Assembly (NCBI RefSeq): GCF_900475275.1
Contig: NZ_LS483364.1
Location: forward strand, 1,426,001 to 1,490,000
Source of the DNA: Streptococcus sanguinis
GTDB lineage: Bacteria; Bacillota; Bacilli; Lactobacillales; Streptococcaceae
DNA: 64,000 nucleotides
Direction: 5' to 3'
Each line of letters begins with the position of its first letter. Within the stretch, counting starts at the first letter, position 1. Both the position numbers and the translations under genes were made by a program. The notes under the pieces were generated by a model. That model was not told where the DNA came from, did no database searches, and saw nothing but the letters and a program-made list of their open reading frames with translations. Shown in pieces: positions 1 through 9,300 of this stretch.

Positions 1-3000
1 TTGGAGTTACCTTGGTAAACTCTGGACTGTAGGTCGCTGTCACTGGTGTGCCGTTCTTATCCACTCGTTTTACTGTGACTGGGTCTGGTTTACCTACAAA
101 TTGCTTGTCTGGAGTGAAGGTCACTGCTCCATACGGAGTGATGGTATACGTTCCTTGACCTGGAATGGTCTTCTTCTTGCTTCCATCTTCGAAAGTTGGC
201 TCTACTGAGTCATCAATTGGAACTAGTGGATCACCGCCAGCAAAAGTTGGGGTGCCAGTTTGCGGAACACCTTGAGGACCAGTGCTAATCACATTGGTGC
301 TAGTAGGAATCACTTCTTTCACTACCGCTTGGTACTTGACGGTTACTGGAGTGCCATTAGCATCCACACGAGTCAATTCGAGTTCTGGTGTTTCACCCTT
401 GAATTGTTTGTCTGGAGTGAAAGTAACCTTGCCGTCCGCATCCACTTCGAACTTACCAACATTTGGCACTTCTTTAATATTCTTTCCGTTACCAAAGAGT
501 GGAGTCGAACCGGCTGGGAATGGAACTGAGTCATGACCAGGCGTAAAGGTCACTTTGCCTTCCTGGACTTGACCTTGTAGGCCTTCTGTCTTAGTGCCAG
601 TACCAGTTGGCGTAACCTTAGTAAACTCTGGGCTGTAAGTTGCCGTTACTGGTGTACCGTTCTTATCCACTCGCTTCACAGTGATTGGATCTGGTTTACC
701 CACAAATTGCTTGTCTGGCGTGAAGGTCACTGCTCCATCTGGAGTAATGGTGTAGGTTCCTTTACCTGGAATCTTTTTCTCCTTACTTCCATCTTCGAAA
801 GTTGGCTCTACTGAGTCATCAATTGGAACTAGTGGATCACCACCCGCAAAGGTTGGAATGCCAGTTTGAGGGACACCTTGAGGACCTGTGCTAGTCGCAT
901 TGGTGCTGGTTGGTATCACCTTGGTAACGGTCGGTGTATAAGTCGCAGTTATTTCTGTACCGTTAGCATCGACTCGTTTAACCGTAACAGGTGTCGCCTT
1001 GCCAGTAAATTGCTTAACTGGTTTGAAGGTAATAGAACCATCTGAATTAATGGTATAAGTTCCTTGATTAGCCACTACCAAAGTGTCAGTCCCATTTTCA
1101 AAGGTCATGGACTTGGTCATATCGATTGGAACCGCTTGGTCACCTGGACTGAAAGTTGGCTTGCCACTTTGCGGTTGACCTTGGAGACCCGTTGATTCAA
1201 CATTGGTACTAGTAGGCGTTACCCGTGTTACCGTTGGCGTATAGGTGGCAGTAACTTCCGTGCCGTTCTTATCTACACGTTTAACAGTAACTGAAGCTGG
1301 GGTCCCCACATACTGTTTGTCTGGGGTAAAGGTGATAGTACCATCTGAGTTGATGGTATATTCTCCTACTCCTTGAACTGTCTTCTTAGGTTGACCATCT
1401 TCAAAGGTCATTGGAGAATCCATATCAATCGGAACTAGCGGATCACCACCTTGGAAGCTCGGGCTACCTATTTGCGGAACACCCTGAGGACCTGTGCTAG
1501 TCGCGTCGGTTCCTCTTGGAACCACTTCTTTCACAACTGCTTGGTATTTGACTGTAACAGGAGTGCCATTAGCATCGGTGCGAGTCAATTCAAGTTCTGG
1601 TGTTTCCCCCTTAAACTGCTTGACTGGAGTGAAGGTAACCTTACCATCAGAGTCCACTTCAAACTTACCGACATTCTGTACTTCTTTCACTGTTGAATGG
1701 TTATCAAACAATGGAGTTGAACCAGCTGGGAATGGAACAGAGTCGTGCCCTGGTGTGAAGGTCACTTTACCTTCTTGAACTTGACCTTGCAGGCCTTCTG
1801 TCTTATTTCCAACACCAGTTGGCTTTACTGCTGTCACCGTTGCTTGATATTTTGCCTTAGCGACGGTACCGTTGACATCTGCACGACTGACTTCAATTTC
1901 AGGTGTTTTACCTACAAATGTCTTAACAGGTGTAAAGGTAATATTACCATCAATATCCACTTCAAACTTGCCAACATTTTCAATTTCTTTCACATTGGTA
2001 CCCGTGTCAAAAACTGGGGTACTGTCTGCTGAAAAACCTACTTCTGGTCTTCCAGCTTCAAAAGTAATCTTGCCATTCTGAACCAATCCTTGTGGACCTT
2101 CAGTCTGATCGCCAGTTGCGTTTGGAATAACTTCTTCAACAGTAGGTGTGTAAGTGGCCGTTACTTCTGTTCCATTTGTGTCTACACGTTTAACATTGAC
2201 TGGGGTCGCCTTGCCAGTAAATTTCTTCTCTGGCTTAAAAGTAATGGAACCATCTGAATTAATAGTATAAATTCCTTGATCAGCTACTACCAACGTGTCA
2301 GTCCCATTTTCAAAGGTCATGGACTTGGTCATATCGATTGGAACTGCTTGGTCACCTGGACTGAAAGTTGGCTTGCCACTTTGTGGTTGGCCTTGCAGGC
2401 CTGTTGACTCAGCATTGGTGCTGGTTGGTGTGACTCGCGTCACAGCTGGCGTATAGGTTGCTCTTACTTCGGTTCCATTTGTATCTACGCGTTTAACTGT
2501 TACTGGAGATGGGGTCCCCACATATTGCTTGTCTGGCGTGAAAGTTATCGTACCGTCTGACTCAATGACATAAGTCCCGACCTTGTCTACCTTCTTAGTT
2601 GTTTGATTATCCTCAAAGGTCATTGGTTGGCTCATATCAATCGGCACAGCCTTGTCACCTGGGGTGAAGGTTGGCTTGCCACTTTGTGGTTGTCCTTGCA
2701 GGCCACTTGAAACGGCATTGGTACTTCTTGGTGTAACCTCCGTCACGGTTGGCGTATAGGTCGCTCTTACTTCGGTGCCATTTTCGTCAACTCGTTTGAC
2801 CGTCACTGCAGCTGGGGTCCCCACATATTTCTTATCTGGGGTAAAGGTAATAGATCCATCTGAATTGATGGTATATTCCCCTACGCCCGCAACCGTCTTC
2901 TTAGGTTGACCATCGTCAAAGGTCATTTGCTTGTTATAGTCGATTGGAACCGCTGGGTCGCCTTCCTTGAAGACCGGCGTTCCTGTTTGTGGCACCCCTT

Positions 3001-4070
3001 GAGGACCTGATGAAATAGCGGGTGTGCTGGTTGGTGTGACCTTGGTCACGTTAGGTGTATAGGTTGCAGTCACTTCGGTGCCATTGGTATCAACACGTTT
3101 GACCGTCACTGGAGTCGCCTTACCAGTGAATTGCTTAAGCGGCTTGAAGCTAATGGTATCATCTGAATTGATAGTATAAGTTCCTTCATTAGCTACTTCC
3201 AAGGTGTTCGTCCCATTTTCAAAAGTCATGGCTTTGCTCATGTCAATTGGGATTTGTTGGTCACCTGGGGTGAAGGTCGGCTTACCACTTTGTGCTTGAC
3301 CTTGGAGGCCAGTTGATTCAACATCGGTGCTTCTTGGTGTTACTTGGGTCACATTAGGTTGGTAGCGTGCCCGATGTGCTTTACCATCGGTATCACTGAC
3401 TTGAACTACCACTGGGTCTGGCGTACCATAAAAAGTTTTGATAGGTTTGAAAGTTACTTGGCCGGTATTTGGATCCAATTCATAGGTCCCGACTTGCTGG
3501 CCATTGGACATGGCTGGCACCGTGTTGCCTGCTACTGTCTGACCGTTAGCATCCACAAAGATGGCAGGATGGGTAGCATCTGGCATGAGAGGGGCCGTAT
3601 TCGCATCATCATCGTTAAAGATTAGCGTTTTATTTTGGTCTAACCCTTGAATACCATTTGATTCGTAGTTTGGAATCTTACGGACTGTCGGCACATGACG
3701 GCCGTCCATACTAGTCAATTGATCATTTTTATTAGGGTCAGAAGTATCCGTTGAAGTCCATCCAGTTGATGTACCATTGCTGTCAGTCCAACGGATGTTA
3801 ATTCCATCAGCAATTCCAGAAAATTCCGCATTTGGTGTAAAGGTTACTTGCACATCATTGCCATTGACGGTCACTTGATAGGTCCCTTCTGGACGAATAT
3901 AGTTACCATCGACGGCGGTCAGAACTTGGCCTTTCTTATCCAAAACCTGAGGCGCTTGGGTACTCATAACTGCATTGACACTGTCGTCTGAACGATCCGT
4001 TCCTTTAGGTGTGAAGTGAAGGATAGTAGTTTGAGTCTCACCTGTAAAGCCGTCCGTAGTCTGCTTCTCC
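1..4070 (-). repeat. CshA fibril repeat array (at least 13 modules)
   Basis: Tandem modules of about 101 residues (303 nt) are recognised by a TSTGPQG-like start, a VTFTPDKQF-like centre and a KRVDKNGT-like end. The first two, next to the adhesive domain, are divergent; the next eleven are regular. Boundaries fall near 3350, 3045, 2745, 2441, 2135, 1833, 1530, 1227, 925, 620 and 317, and a fourteenth begins at the window edge. Modules 7 and 8 (about 1530-2135) and module 12 (about 317-620) belong to the VGFxxxSTP and VPFPAGSTP types that dominate the third paralogue, which suggests module exchange. Confidence 0.9.
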
Positions 4071-6055
4071 CCCTTAGGAGGATAAATGCGATGCAAGAGC
4101 ATATCTTCTACTTCACCGCTAAAGGCAATACCGGTTGGTTGCTCAATATCGCCTTTATTAGTCGCAATTCGGAAACGCATACCCAATTTGTCTACTTGAC
4201 CGCCACTAATATTTGAGTTGGCATTGAAGGTCAAGGTATAGTCACCAGCAGCTGTAATCTCTTGTAGGTTGCTACCTTCGCTTTCACTGAAGACTCCATC
4301 ATTATTGAAGTCAATCCATGCCTTGACATAGGATTTAGCATTGCCATTTGGGTTAGCTTTGATTTTAATCGTATAAGTTCCATTTGTGGCTTTGTCTAAA
4401 TCAAGCAAATCATTAGAAGCGCTTAATTGATCGTCCGCTAGTAATTGGCTGGCCCCCTCGTCCTTATGTTCCTTTTTATCATCCAGAACCCAGTCATTGG
4501 ATGACTCAACATCAATATCAGCTGGCGTTGTCCCTAAATAAGGCTGATTAATTAGCTTACCAGTCACCGAATCACGTCCTGAAATGGTATGGAAGGCTTC
4601 GCCATAAGTCGCTGGCGCATCACTTCCATCCACCACTAAAAATCCCATCATCATAGCCTGTTGCCCAGATGATGCTACATAGAAACCTACTTCAGATGCC
4701 CCACGCGTCATCACTACAGGAACCGTCCGTTCGTTAGAACGGTTTGGTCCAAATACCTGACTTCCCAGACCACCCGTCACGGTATCTGGACTGAGGTACT
4801 TATACCAGTCTACGCTTTTATCTCTTAAAATTAAGAGGCCGCCGCGCGTTTTTTTATCCGCTTCATCCACCATTTGCTTGGTAATAACCGTGTAGGCTTC
4901 TTTGGCAGTACTCTTATTCTTCCATTCACCGAGATATTCCCATCCTTCTCCGTTAGTAGTGAAGATAGCAAATTCACCTGGGTTGGCGTCTTCACCATCG
5001 GCCATAACCACCGTAGGGGCCACTCGCTTACCGAGATAGGTTGCCTCAATATTGAATTTCACTCCCCAGTTAGCTGAATCCTCAGGGTAAACAAGTTGCG
5101 TCTTATGATTCTGGGTATTAAAACCTTGATTACGAATAGTTGTCCATTGATCCTGACTTGCCCCTATCACTGAAAGTGGTGTTCTCCCATATTTTGAACT
5201 CGACTGCAAGAAATCATTTTGTGCATTTGGGTTATAAGTATTTTCTGTCGGTGTTCCTTTAACCCGTTTTCTATATATTTCTGTGGAATTAAAAGGCTTG
5301 AGCTCTGTGACGGTCAAGGTCACCTCATAGCCAGGTGAAATTTCTTTCTTGAAGGTCGTTCCTACTTGGAGTCCGCCTCGTGAATCCAATCCTTTCCAAC
5401 TTGCAATATCCGAAAAATCAAGCCAAGTAATCTGTTTGGCTAATTGGGTACTATCTTTCTTGACAGATTCCTCCAAGCTTGGTTTAGGTACTCTTGGCGT
5501 AGAGGTAGCATCATCTGCCCCAGCTGATCCAGTACCTATCGGAACTCCTGTTGTTAGACTGTTCTGTTGTCCAGTAGGTGTAGCATCCCGTCTCACACGA
5601 CGAAAGCGATTAGGCTGAGCTAGATCTGCGGTTGCTTCTGACTTTTCAGACACGACAGCCGCGTTAGATGTTTCTGGGTGAACAGTGATTGGTTGAGTAT
5701 CCTCGACTGATTTAGTTGCTGTAGATTCAGTAGATTCTTCAACTTTCTCAGGCTCTGAGCTTCTTGGACTAGGATTATCATCGGATTGAAGGGTCTCAGT
5801 AGCAAAAGCAAGTGCTGAACTTTCTTTTGCATGTAAATGTTCAGAAGCCACAGTTTCAGCAGAATTCACTGATGATTCGGCTATTCCTGTTTGCGAAACA
5901 TCGTTCTGGGCACCAGAATCACTAGCTTCGTCAGCACTAACTTGTGCCGCTGCTCCCAAAAGAAGCAGGGTTGACAAGAGCACAGAACAAACACCGACGT
6001 TCAGTTTCCGAATCGAAAACTTACGCAGGTGAGGATTAAATAAATCTTTTCCCAT
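1..6055 (-). CDS. CshA-like fibrillar surface adhesin, first paralogue (3' end outside window)
   Basis: The reading frame is open from an ATG at 6055 (SD GGAG, 7 nt upstream) to the window edge, about 2018 codons, so the C-terminus and wall anchor are not seen. The first 41 residues form a YSIRK-type signal peptide (FSIRKLNVGVCSVLL core, likely cleavage VSA-DE). A Ser/Thr/Glu/Pro-rich disordered stretch follows (about 42-220), then a conserved non-repeat domain with DFNNDGVF and GEVEDM motifs, ending near PPKGEK. At least 13 CshA repeat modules fill the rest. In S. gordonii CshA the non-repeat region binds fibronectin by a disordered catch plus a lectin-like clamp, and the repeats form the fibril stalk; the same role is inferred here. 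The non-repeat domain differs most from its two neighbours. Confidence 0.93.
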   Translation of the reverse strand, partial: MGKDLFNPHLRKFSIRKLNVGVCSVLLSTLLLLGAAAQVSADEASDSGAQNDVSQTGIAESSVNSAETVASEHLHAKESSALAFATETLQSDDNPSPRSSEPEKVEESTESTATKSVEDTQPITVHPETSNAAVVSEKSEATADLAQPNRFRRVRRDATPTGQQNSLTTGVPIGTGSAGADDATSTPRVPKPSLEESVKKDSTQLAKQITWLDFSDIASWKGLDSRGGLQVGTTFKKEISPGYEVTLTVTELKPFNSTEIYRKRVKGTPTENTYNPNAQNDFLQSSSKYGRTPLSVIGASQDQWTTIRNQGFNTQNHKTQLVYPEDSANWGVKFNIEATYLGKRVAPTVVMADGEDANPGEFAIFTTNGEGWEYLGEWKNKSTAKEAYTVITKQMVDEADKKTRGGLLILRDKSVDWYKYLSPDTVTGGLGSQVFGPNRSNERTVPVVMTRGASEVGFYVASSGQQAMMMGFLVVDGSDAPATYGEAFHTISGRDSVTGKLINQPYLGTTPADIDVESSNDWVLDDKKEHKDEGASQLLADDQLSASNDLLDLDKATNGTYTIKIKANPNGNAKSYVKAWIDFNNDGVFSESEGSNLQEITAAGDYTLTFNANSNISGGQVDKLGMRFRIATNKGDIEQPTGIAFSGEVEDMLLHRIYPPKGEKQTTDGFTGETQTTILHFTPKGTDRSDDSVNAVMSTQAPQVLDKKGQVLTAVDGNYIRPEGTYQVTVNGNDVQVTFTPNAEFSGIADGINIRWTDSNGTSTGWTSTDTSDPNKNDQLTSMDGRHVPTVRKIPNYESNGIQGLDQNKTLIFNDDDANTAPLMPDATHPAIFVDANGQTVAGNTVPAMSNGQQVGTYELDPNTGQVTFKPIKTFYGTPDPVVVQVSDTDGKAHRARYQPNVTQVTPRSTDVESTGLQGQAQSGKPTFTPGDQQIPIDMSKAMTFENGTNTLEVANEGTYTINSDDTISFKPLKQFTGKATPVTVKRVDTNGTEVTATYTPNVTKVTPTSTPAISSGPQGVPQTGTPVFKEGDPAVPIDYNKQMTFDDGQPKKTVAGVGEYTINSDGSITFTPDKKYVGTPAAVTVKRVDENGTEVRATYTPTVTEVTPRSTNAVSSGLQGQPQSGKPTFTPGDKAVPIDMSQPMTFEDNQTTKKVDKVGTYVIESDGTITFTPDKQYVGTPSPVTVKRVDTNGTEVRATYTPAVTRVTPTSTNAESTGLQGQPQSGKPTFSPGDQAVPIDMTKSMTFENGTDTLVVADQGIYTINSDGSITFKPEKKFTGKATPVNVKRVDTNGTEVTATYTPTVEEVIPNATGDQTEGPQGLVQNGKITFEAGRPEVGFSADSTPVFDTGTNVKEIENVGKFEVDIDGNITFTPVKTFVGKTPEIEVSRADVNGTVAKAKYQATVTAVKPTGVGNKTEGLQGQVQEGKVTFTPGHDSVPFPAGSTPLFDNHSTVKEVQNVGKFEVDSDGKVTFTPVKQFKGETPELELTRTDANGTPVTVKYQAVVKEVVPRGTDATSTGPQGVPQIGSPSFQGGDPLVPIDMDSPMTFEDGQPKKTVQGVGEYTINSDGTITFTPDKQYVGTPASVTVKRVDKNGTEVTATYTPTVTRVTPTSTNVESTGLQGQPQSGKPTFSPGDQAVPIDMTKSMTFENGTDTLVVANQGTYTINSDGSITFKPVKQFTGKATPVTVKRVDANGTEITATYTPTVTKVIPTSTNATSTGPQGVPQTGIPTFAGGDPLVPIDDSVEPTFEDGSKEKKIPGKGTYTITPDGAVTFTPDKQFVGKPDPITVKRVDKNGTPVTATYSPEFTKVTPTGTGTKTEGLQGQVQEGKVTFTPGHDSVPFPAGSTPLFGNGKNIKEVPNVGKFEVDADGKVTFTPDKQFKGETPELELTRVDANGTPVTVKYQAVVKEVIPTSTNVISTGPQGVPQTGTPTFAGGDPLVPIDDSVEPTFEDGSKKKTIPGQGTYTITPYGAVTFTPDKQFVGKPDPVTVKRVDKNGTPVTATYSPEFTKVTP

Positions 6056-6093
6056 AATAATCTCCTAAATAATCATCTAGTTACAATAGTTTT

Positions 6094-6134
6094 ATTATAC
6101 AACATTCCATTTTAGTTAGCTATATATATAACTA
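6094..6134 (-). promoter_or_regulatory. Promoter and inverted-repeat operator of first CshA-like gene
   Basis: On the minus strand a TATAAT -10 box (6094-6099) is preceded by TAACTA at a fixed 13-nt distance. That hexamer is half of the inverted repeat TAGTTA-N10-TAACTA (6113-6134 on the plus strand). No good TTGACA lies 17 nt upstream of the -10; the inverted repeat occupies that place. The same layout recurs upstream of both other paralogues. A regulator binding here is inferred. Confidence 0.6.
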
Positions 6135-6333
6135 TAATTATATAAAAAATTTTTTTAAAAATTGACACAAAGCGTTTTATAGTCTATTTTTGAAAACAAA
6201 AGAAAAAATAGACCATAGAAAAATCCTTATAAATTAAATAAATATAGGAATATTTCAGATTCTACTTTAGTGTTTAACATTTTAGAAATACTATTATTAT
6301 GAAGTTTTTAAGATTTATTTCCTTGGATATAAA

Positions 6334-6359
6334 GAAAAAAGATTCACTAATGAATCTTT
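6334..6359 (-). terminator. Terminator of second CshA-like gene
   Basis: On the minus strand a 9-bp stem AAAGATTCA (6338-6346) / TGAATCTTT (6351-6359) with a CTAA loop is followed by a run of T. It lies about 40 nt past the stop codon at 6400. Confidence 0.75.
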
Positions 6360-6399
6360 CCTCTTTTAATTTAGGAATTGAAACCTAAGTTCCTATCTC

Positions 6400-9300
6400 T
6401 TAATCTTCAGACTTTTTCTTTCTCTTCTCTAAGCCAAACAGTCCTAAACCTGATACTCCCGCAAGTAAGCTTGCTGCCAAGTAGGAGGTTTCTTCTGAAC
6501 CTGTCTTAGGAAGGGCTTTTGCACCCTCGCTCTTAGAAAGAGATAACGGTGCAGGCGTAATCGTCCGTTCTGGCTGAACAGGTTCTTCTGTCACAGTCGG
6601 AACGTAAATCGCTGAAATCGTCTGACCATTGCGGTCTTTGCGAATCACTGTCACACCGTCAGCTTGGCCGACAAAGCCCGTTTCCGGTACAAAGGTCACA
6701 GTGCCATCTGGCGCAATCGTGTAAGTACCTTGGCCTGGAACAACCTTTTCGGTGCTACCATCCTCGAATGTTGGCGGAACAATTGGATCCACGTCTCCTT
6801 CAAAGATTGGTTTACCAGTCTGCGGCTGGCCTTTAAGACCTGTGCTGCCGGTATCTTCTGTGGCAGTAGTCCCCAAGACAGTTGGGGTATAGGTAGCCGT
6901 CACAGCATTTCCATAAATATCTGAACGCTTCACGACAACTCCGCGAGTAGTTCCGACAAAGTCAGCTTCTGGCACAAAGTTTATTGCTCCCAGCATAGTG
7001 AACCGATAAGTTCCTTCTCCTGGTACAACCATCTCTGTGCTGCCGTCCGCAAAGGTCGGTGCTACTGCCTGGTCAATCGCCCCTTCAAAGCTTGGCGTGC
7101 CCGTTTGAGCTTGGCCCTTGCGGCCGCTGGACACACTGTCCTGACTGGTTGATGGTGCAACCACGGTCGGAACATAGCGAGCCGTCACTGTGGTGCCATT
7201 CTTATCCACTCGCTTCACTGTGACTGGATCGGTTTTTCCTACAAATTGCTTGTCTGGTGTGAATGTAACTGAGCCATCTGGAGTGATGGTGTAAGTTCCT
7301 TGACCTGGAATTGTCTTTTCCTTACTTCCATCTTCGAAAGTTGGTTCAACTGTTTCATCAATTGGAACCAATGGATCACCTGCTTCGAAGATAGGTTTGC
7401 CAGTCTGAACATGCCCCTTGATATTTATAGATGTAGTATCTTTACCAGTCGGAGTTACCTTGGCGAACTCTGGGCTGTATGTCGCAGTTACTGGAGTTCC
7501 ATTCTTGTCCACACGTTTCACAGTGATTGGATCAGGTTTGCCTACAAACTGCTTATCTGGGGTGAAGGTCACTTCGCCATCTGGAGTGATGGTATATGTT
7601 CCTTGACCTGGAATAGTCTTTTCCTTGCTTCCGTCGTTGAAGCTTGGCTCTACTGTGTCATCGATTGGAACTAGTGGATCACCACCTTGGAAAGTTGGAG
7701 TGCCTGTTTGCGGAACACCCTGCGGACCGGTGCTAGTCGCTGTGGTGCCGGTTGGAGTTACCTTAGTAAACTCTGGGCTATATGTTGCAGTTACTGGCGT
7801 ACCATTTTTATCCACACGTTTTACAGTGACTGGATCGGGCTTGCCTACAAATTGCTTGTCTGGCGTGAAGGTCACTGCGCCATCTGGAGCAATGGTGTAA
7901 GTTCCTTGACCTGGAATAGTCTTCTTCTTGCTTCCATCTTCAAAGGTCGGCTCAACGGTTTCATCAATTGGAACTAATGAATCACCACCTTGGAAAGTTG
8001 GTGTACCAGTTTGTGGAACTCCTTGAGGTCCTGTGCTTGTTGCATTGGTACTGGTTGGCGTTGCCTTAGTAACAATTGGCGTGTAAGTTGCGGTAACTTC
8101 CGTGCCATTTTTATCTACACGTTTTACTGTAACTGGTGTTGGGGTGCCAACATACTGTTTCTCAGGAGTAAAAGTGATAGAACCATCTGAGTTAATAGTG
8201 TATTCCCCTACTCCTGGAACAGTCTTCTTAGGCTGGCCATCTTCGAAGGTCATTGGAGAATCCATATCAATTGGAACAGTTGAGTCACCGCCCGCGAAGG
8301 TTGGGGTACCGGTTTGTGGAACGCCCTGAGGACCTGTACTAGTCGCATCGGTGCTGGTTGGAGTTACTTGAGTCACTGTAGGTTGGTAAACCGCTTCTGC
8401 TGTAGAACCGTTCATATCCCTTACACGAAGACGCGCAGGAGTTGGCGTCCCATGGAAATCAGGTGCAGGTTGGAAGCTAATATCTCCATTAGCTTGAACA
8501 GTGTAGGTTCCTTGTAGCTTGCCACTTGCATCATGCACAGGCAGACTATTAGCTTGTTGAATTTGCCCATTAACTACAAATTGTGGTCCCTCTGGCGCTA
8601 AAGGCACCATCGCATTCTGTCCATTAATACTTGCTTGACCTGGAGTAAAGTTTAGGTGACTCGTTTGAAGTTTCCCTTGTAAACCAGTAGACTGTGTATC
8701 TTGACCTGTTGGGGTTGCGGCCTTAACTTCGGCTTGATAAGCAGCGGTTACTTCTGTCCCGTTCATATCAACACGTTTAACAGATTCAGCACTTGGACGG
8801 CCAGTGTAGCTAGGAACCGGTTGGAAGGTTACACGACCTGAGTTATCAACCATATAAGTTCCGACATTCGGAACAACCTTAGTTGTTTGACCGTTATCAA
8901 AAGTTGGAGCAACTGCCTCATTAATTGGCACACGATTATCACCTGGCGTAAAGATCAAATCACCAGATTGTTCAGCACCTTGAATACCTTCAGAGTTTGC
9001 TCCTTGTGCTGTTGGAACAAGACGCGTTACTGTTGGTTGATAGATTGCACGGTGCTCTGTTCCATCGATATCATACAATTGTAGGTTAACAGGGTCGACC
9101 GTCCCTACAAATGACTTATTCGGAGTGAAAGTCACACGACCAGTAGCTGGATCTAACTCAAAGGTTCCCACTTCTTGGCCTTGCGAGGTTGCCTTCGCGC
9201 TTGTTCCAACAATACGATTGCCATCAGCATCCAAGAAAGAGACAGGATTCGTTGAAGATGGTTGAACAGGTGTCTTAGCAGGATTTCCATCATTAAAGAC

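Larger units (their letters stand above)
6056..6399. other. Intergenic region between first and second CshA-like genes
   Basis: This AT-rich 344-nt gap holds the promoter and operator of the first gene at its high-similarity end and the terminator hairpin of the second gene near 6338-6359. Between them, about 6140-6330, I see only A/T-rich sequence with no credible reading frame or structured RNA. Confidence 0.6.

Noticed and set aside
4831..5049. Minus-strand frame in the first adhesin gene that might signal a frameshift
   Set aside because: I read the main frame through this stretch and it is uninterrupted from 6055 through the non-repeat domain; the other frame is a shadow.
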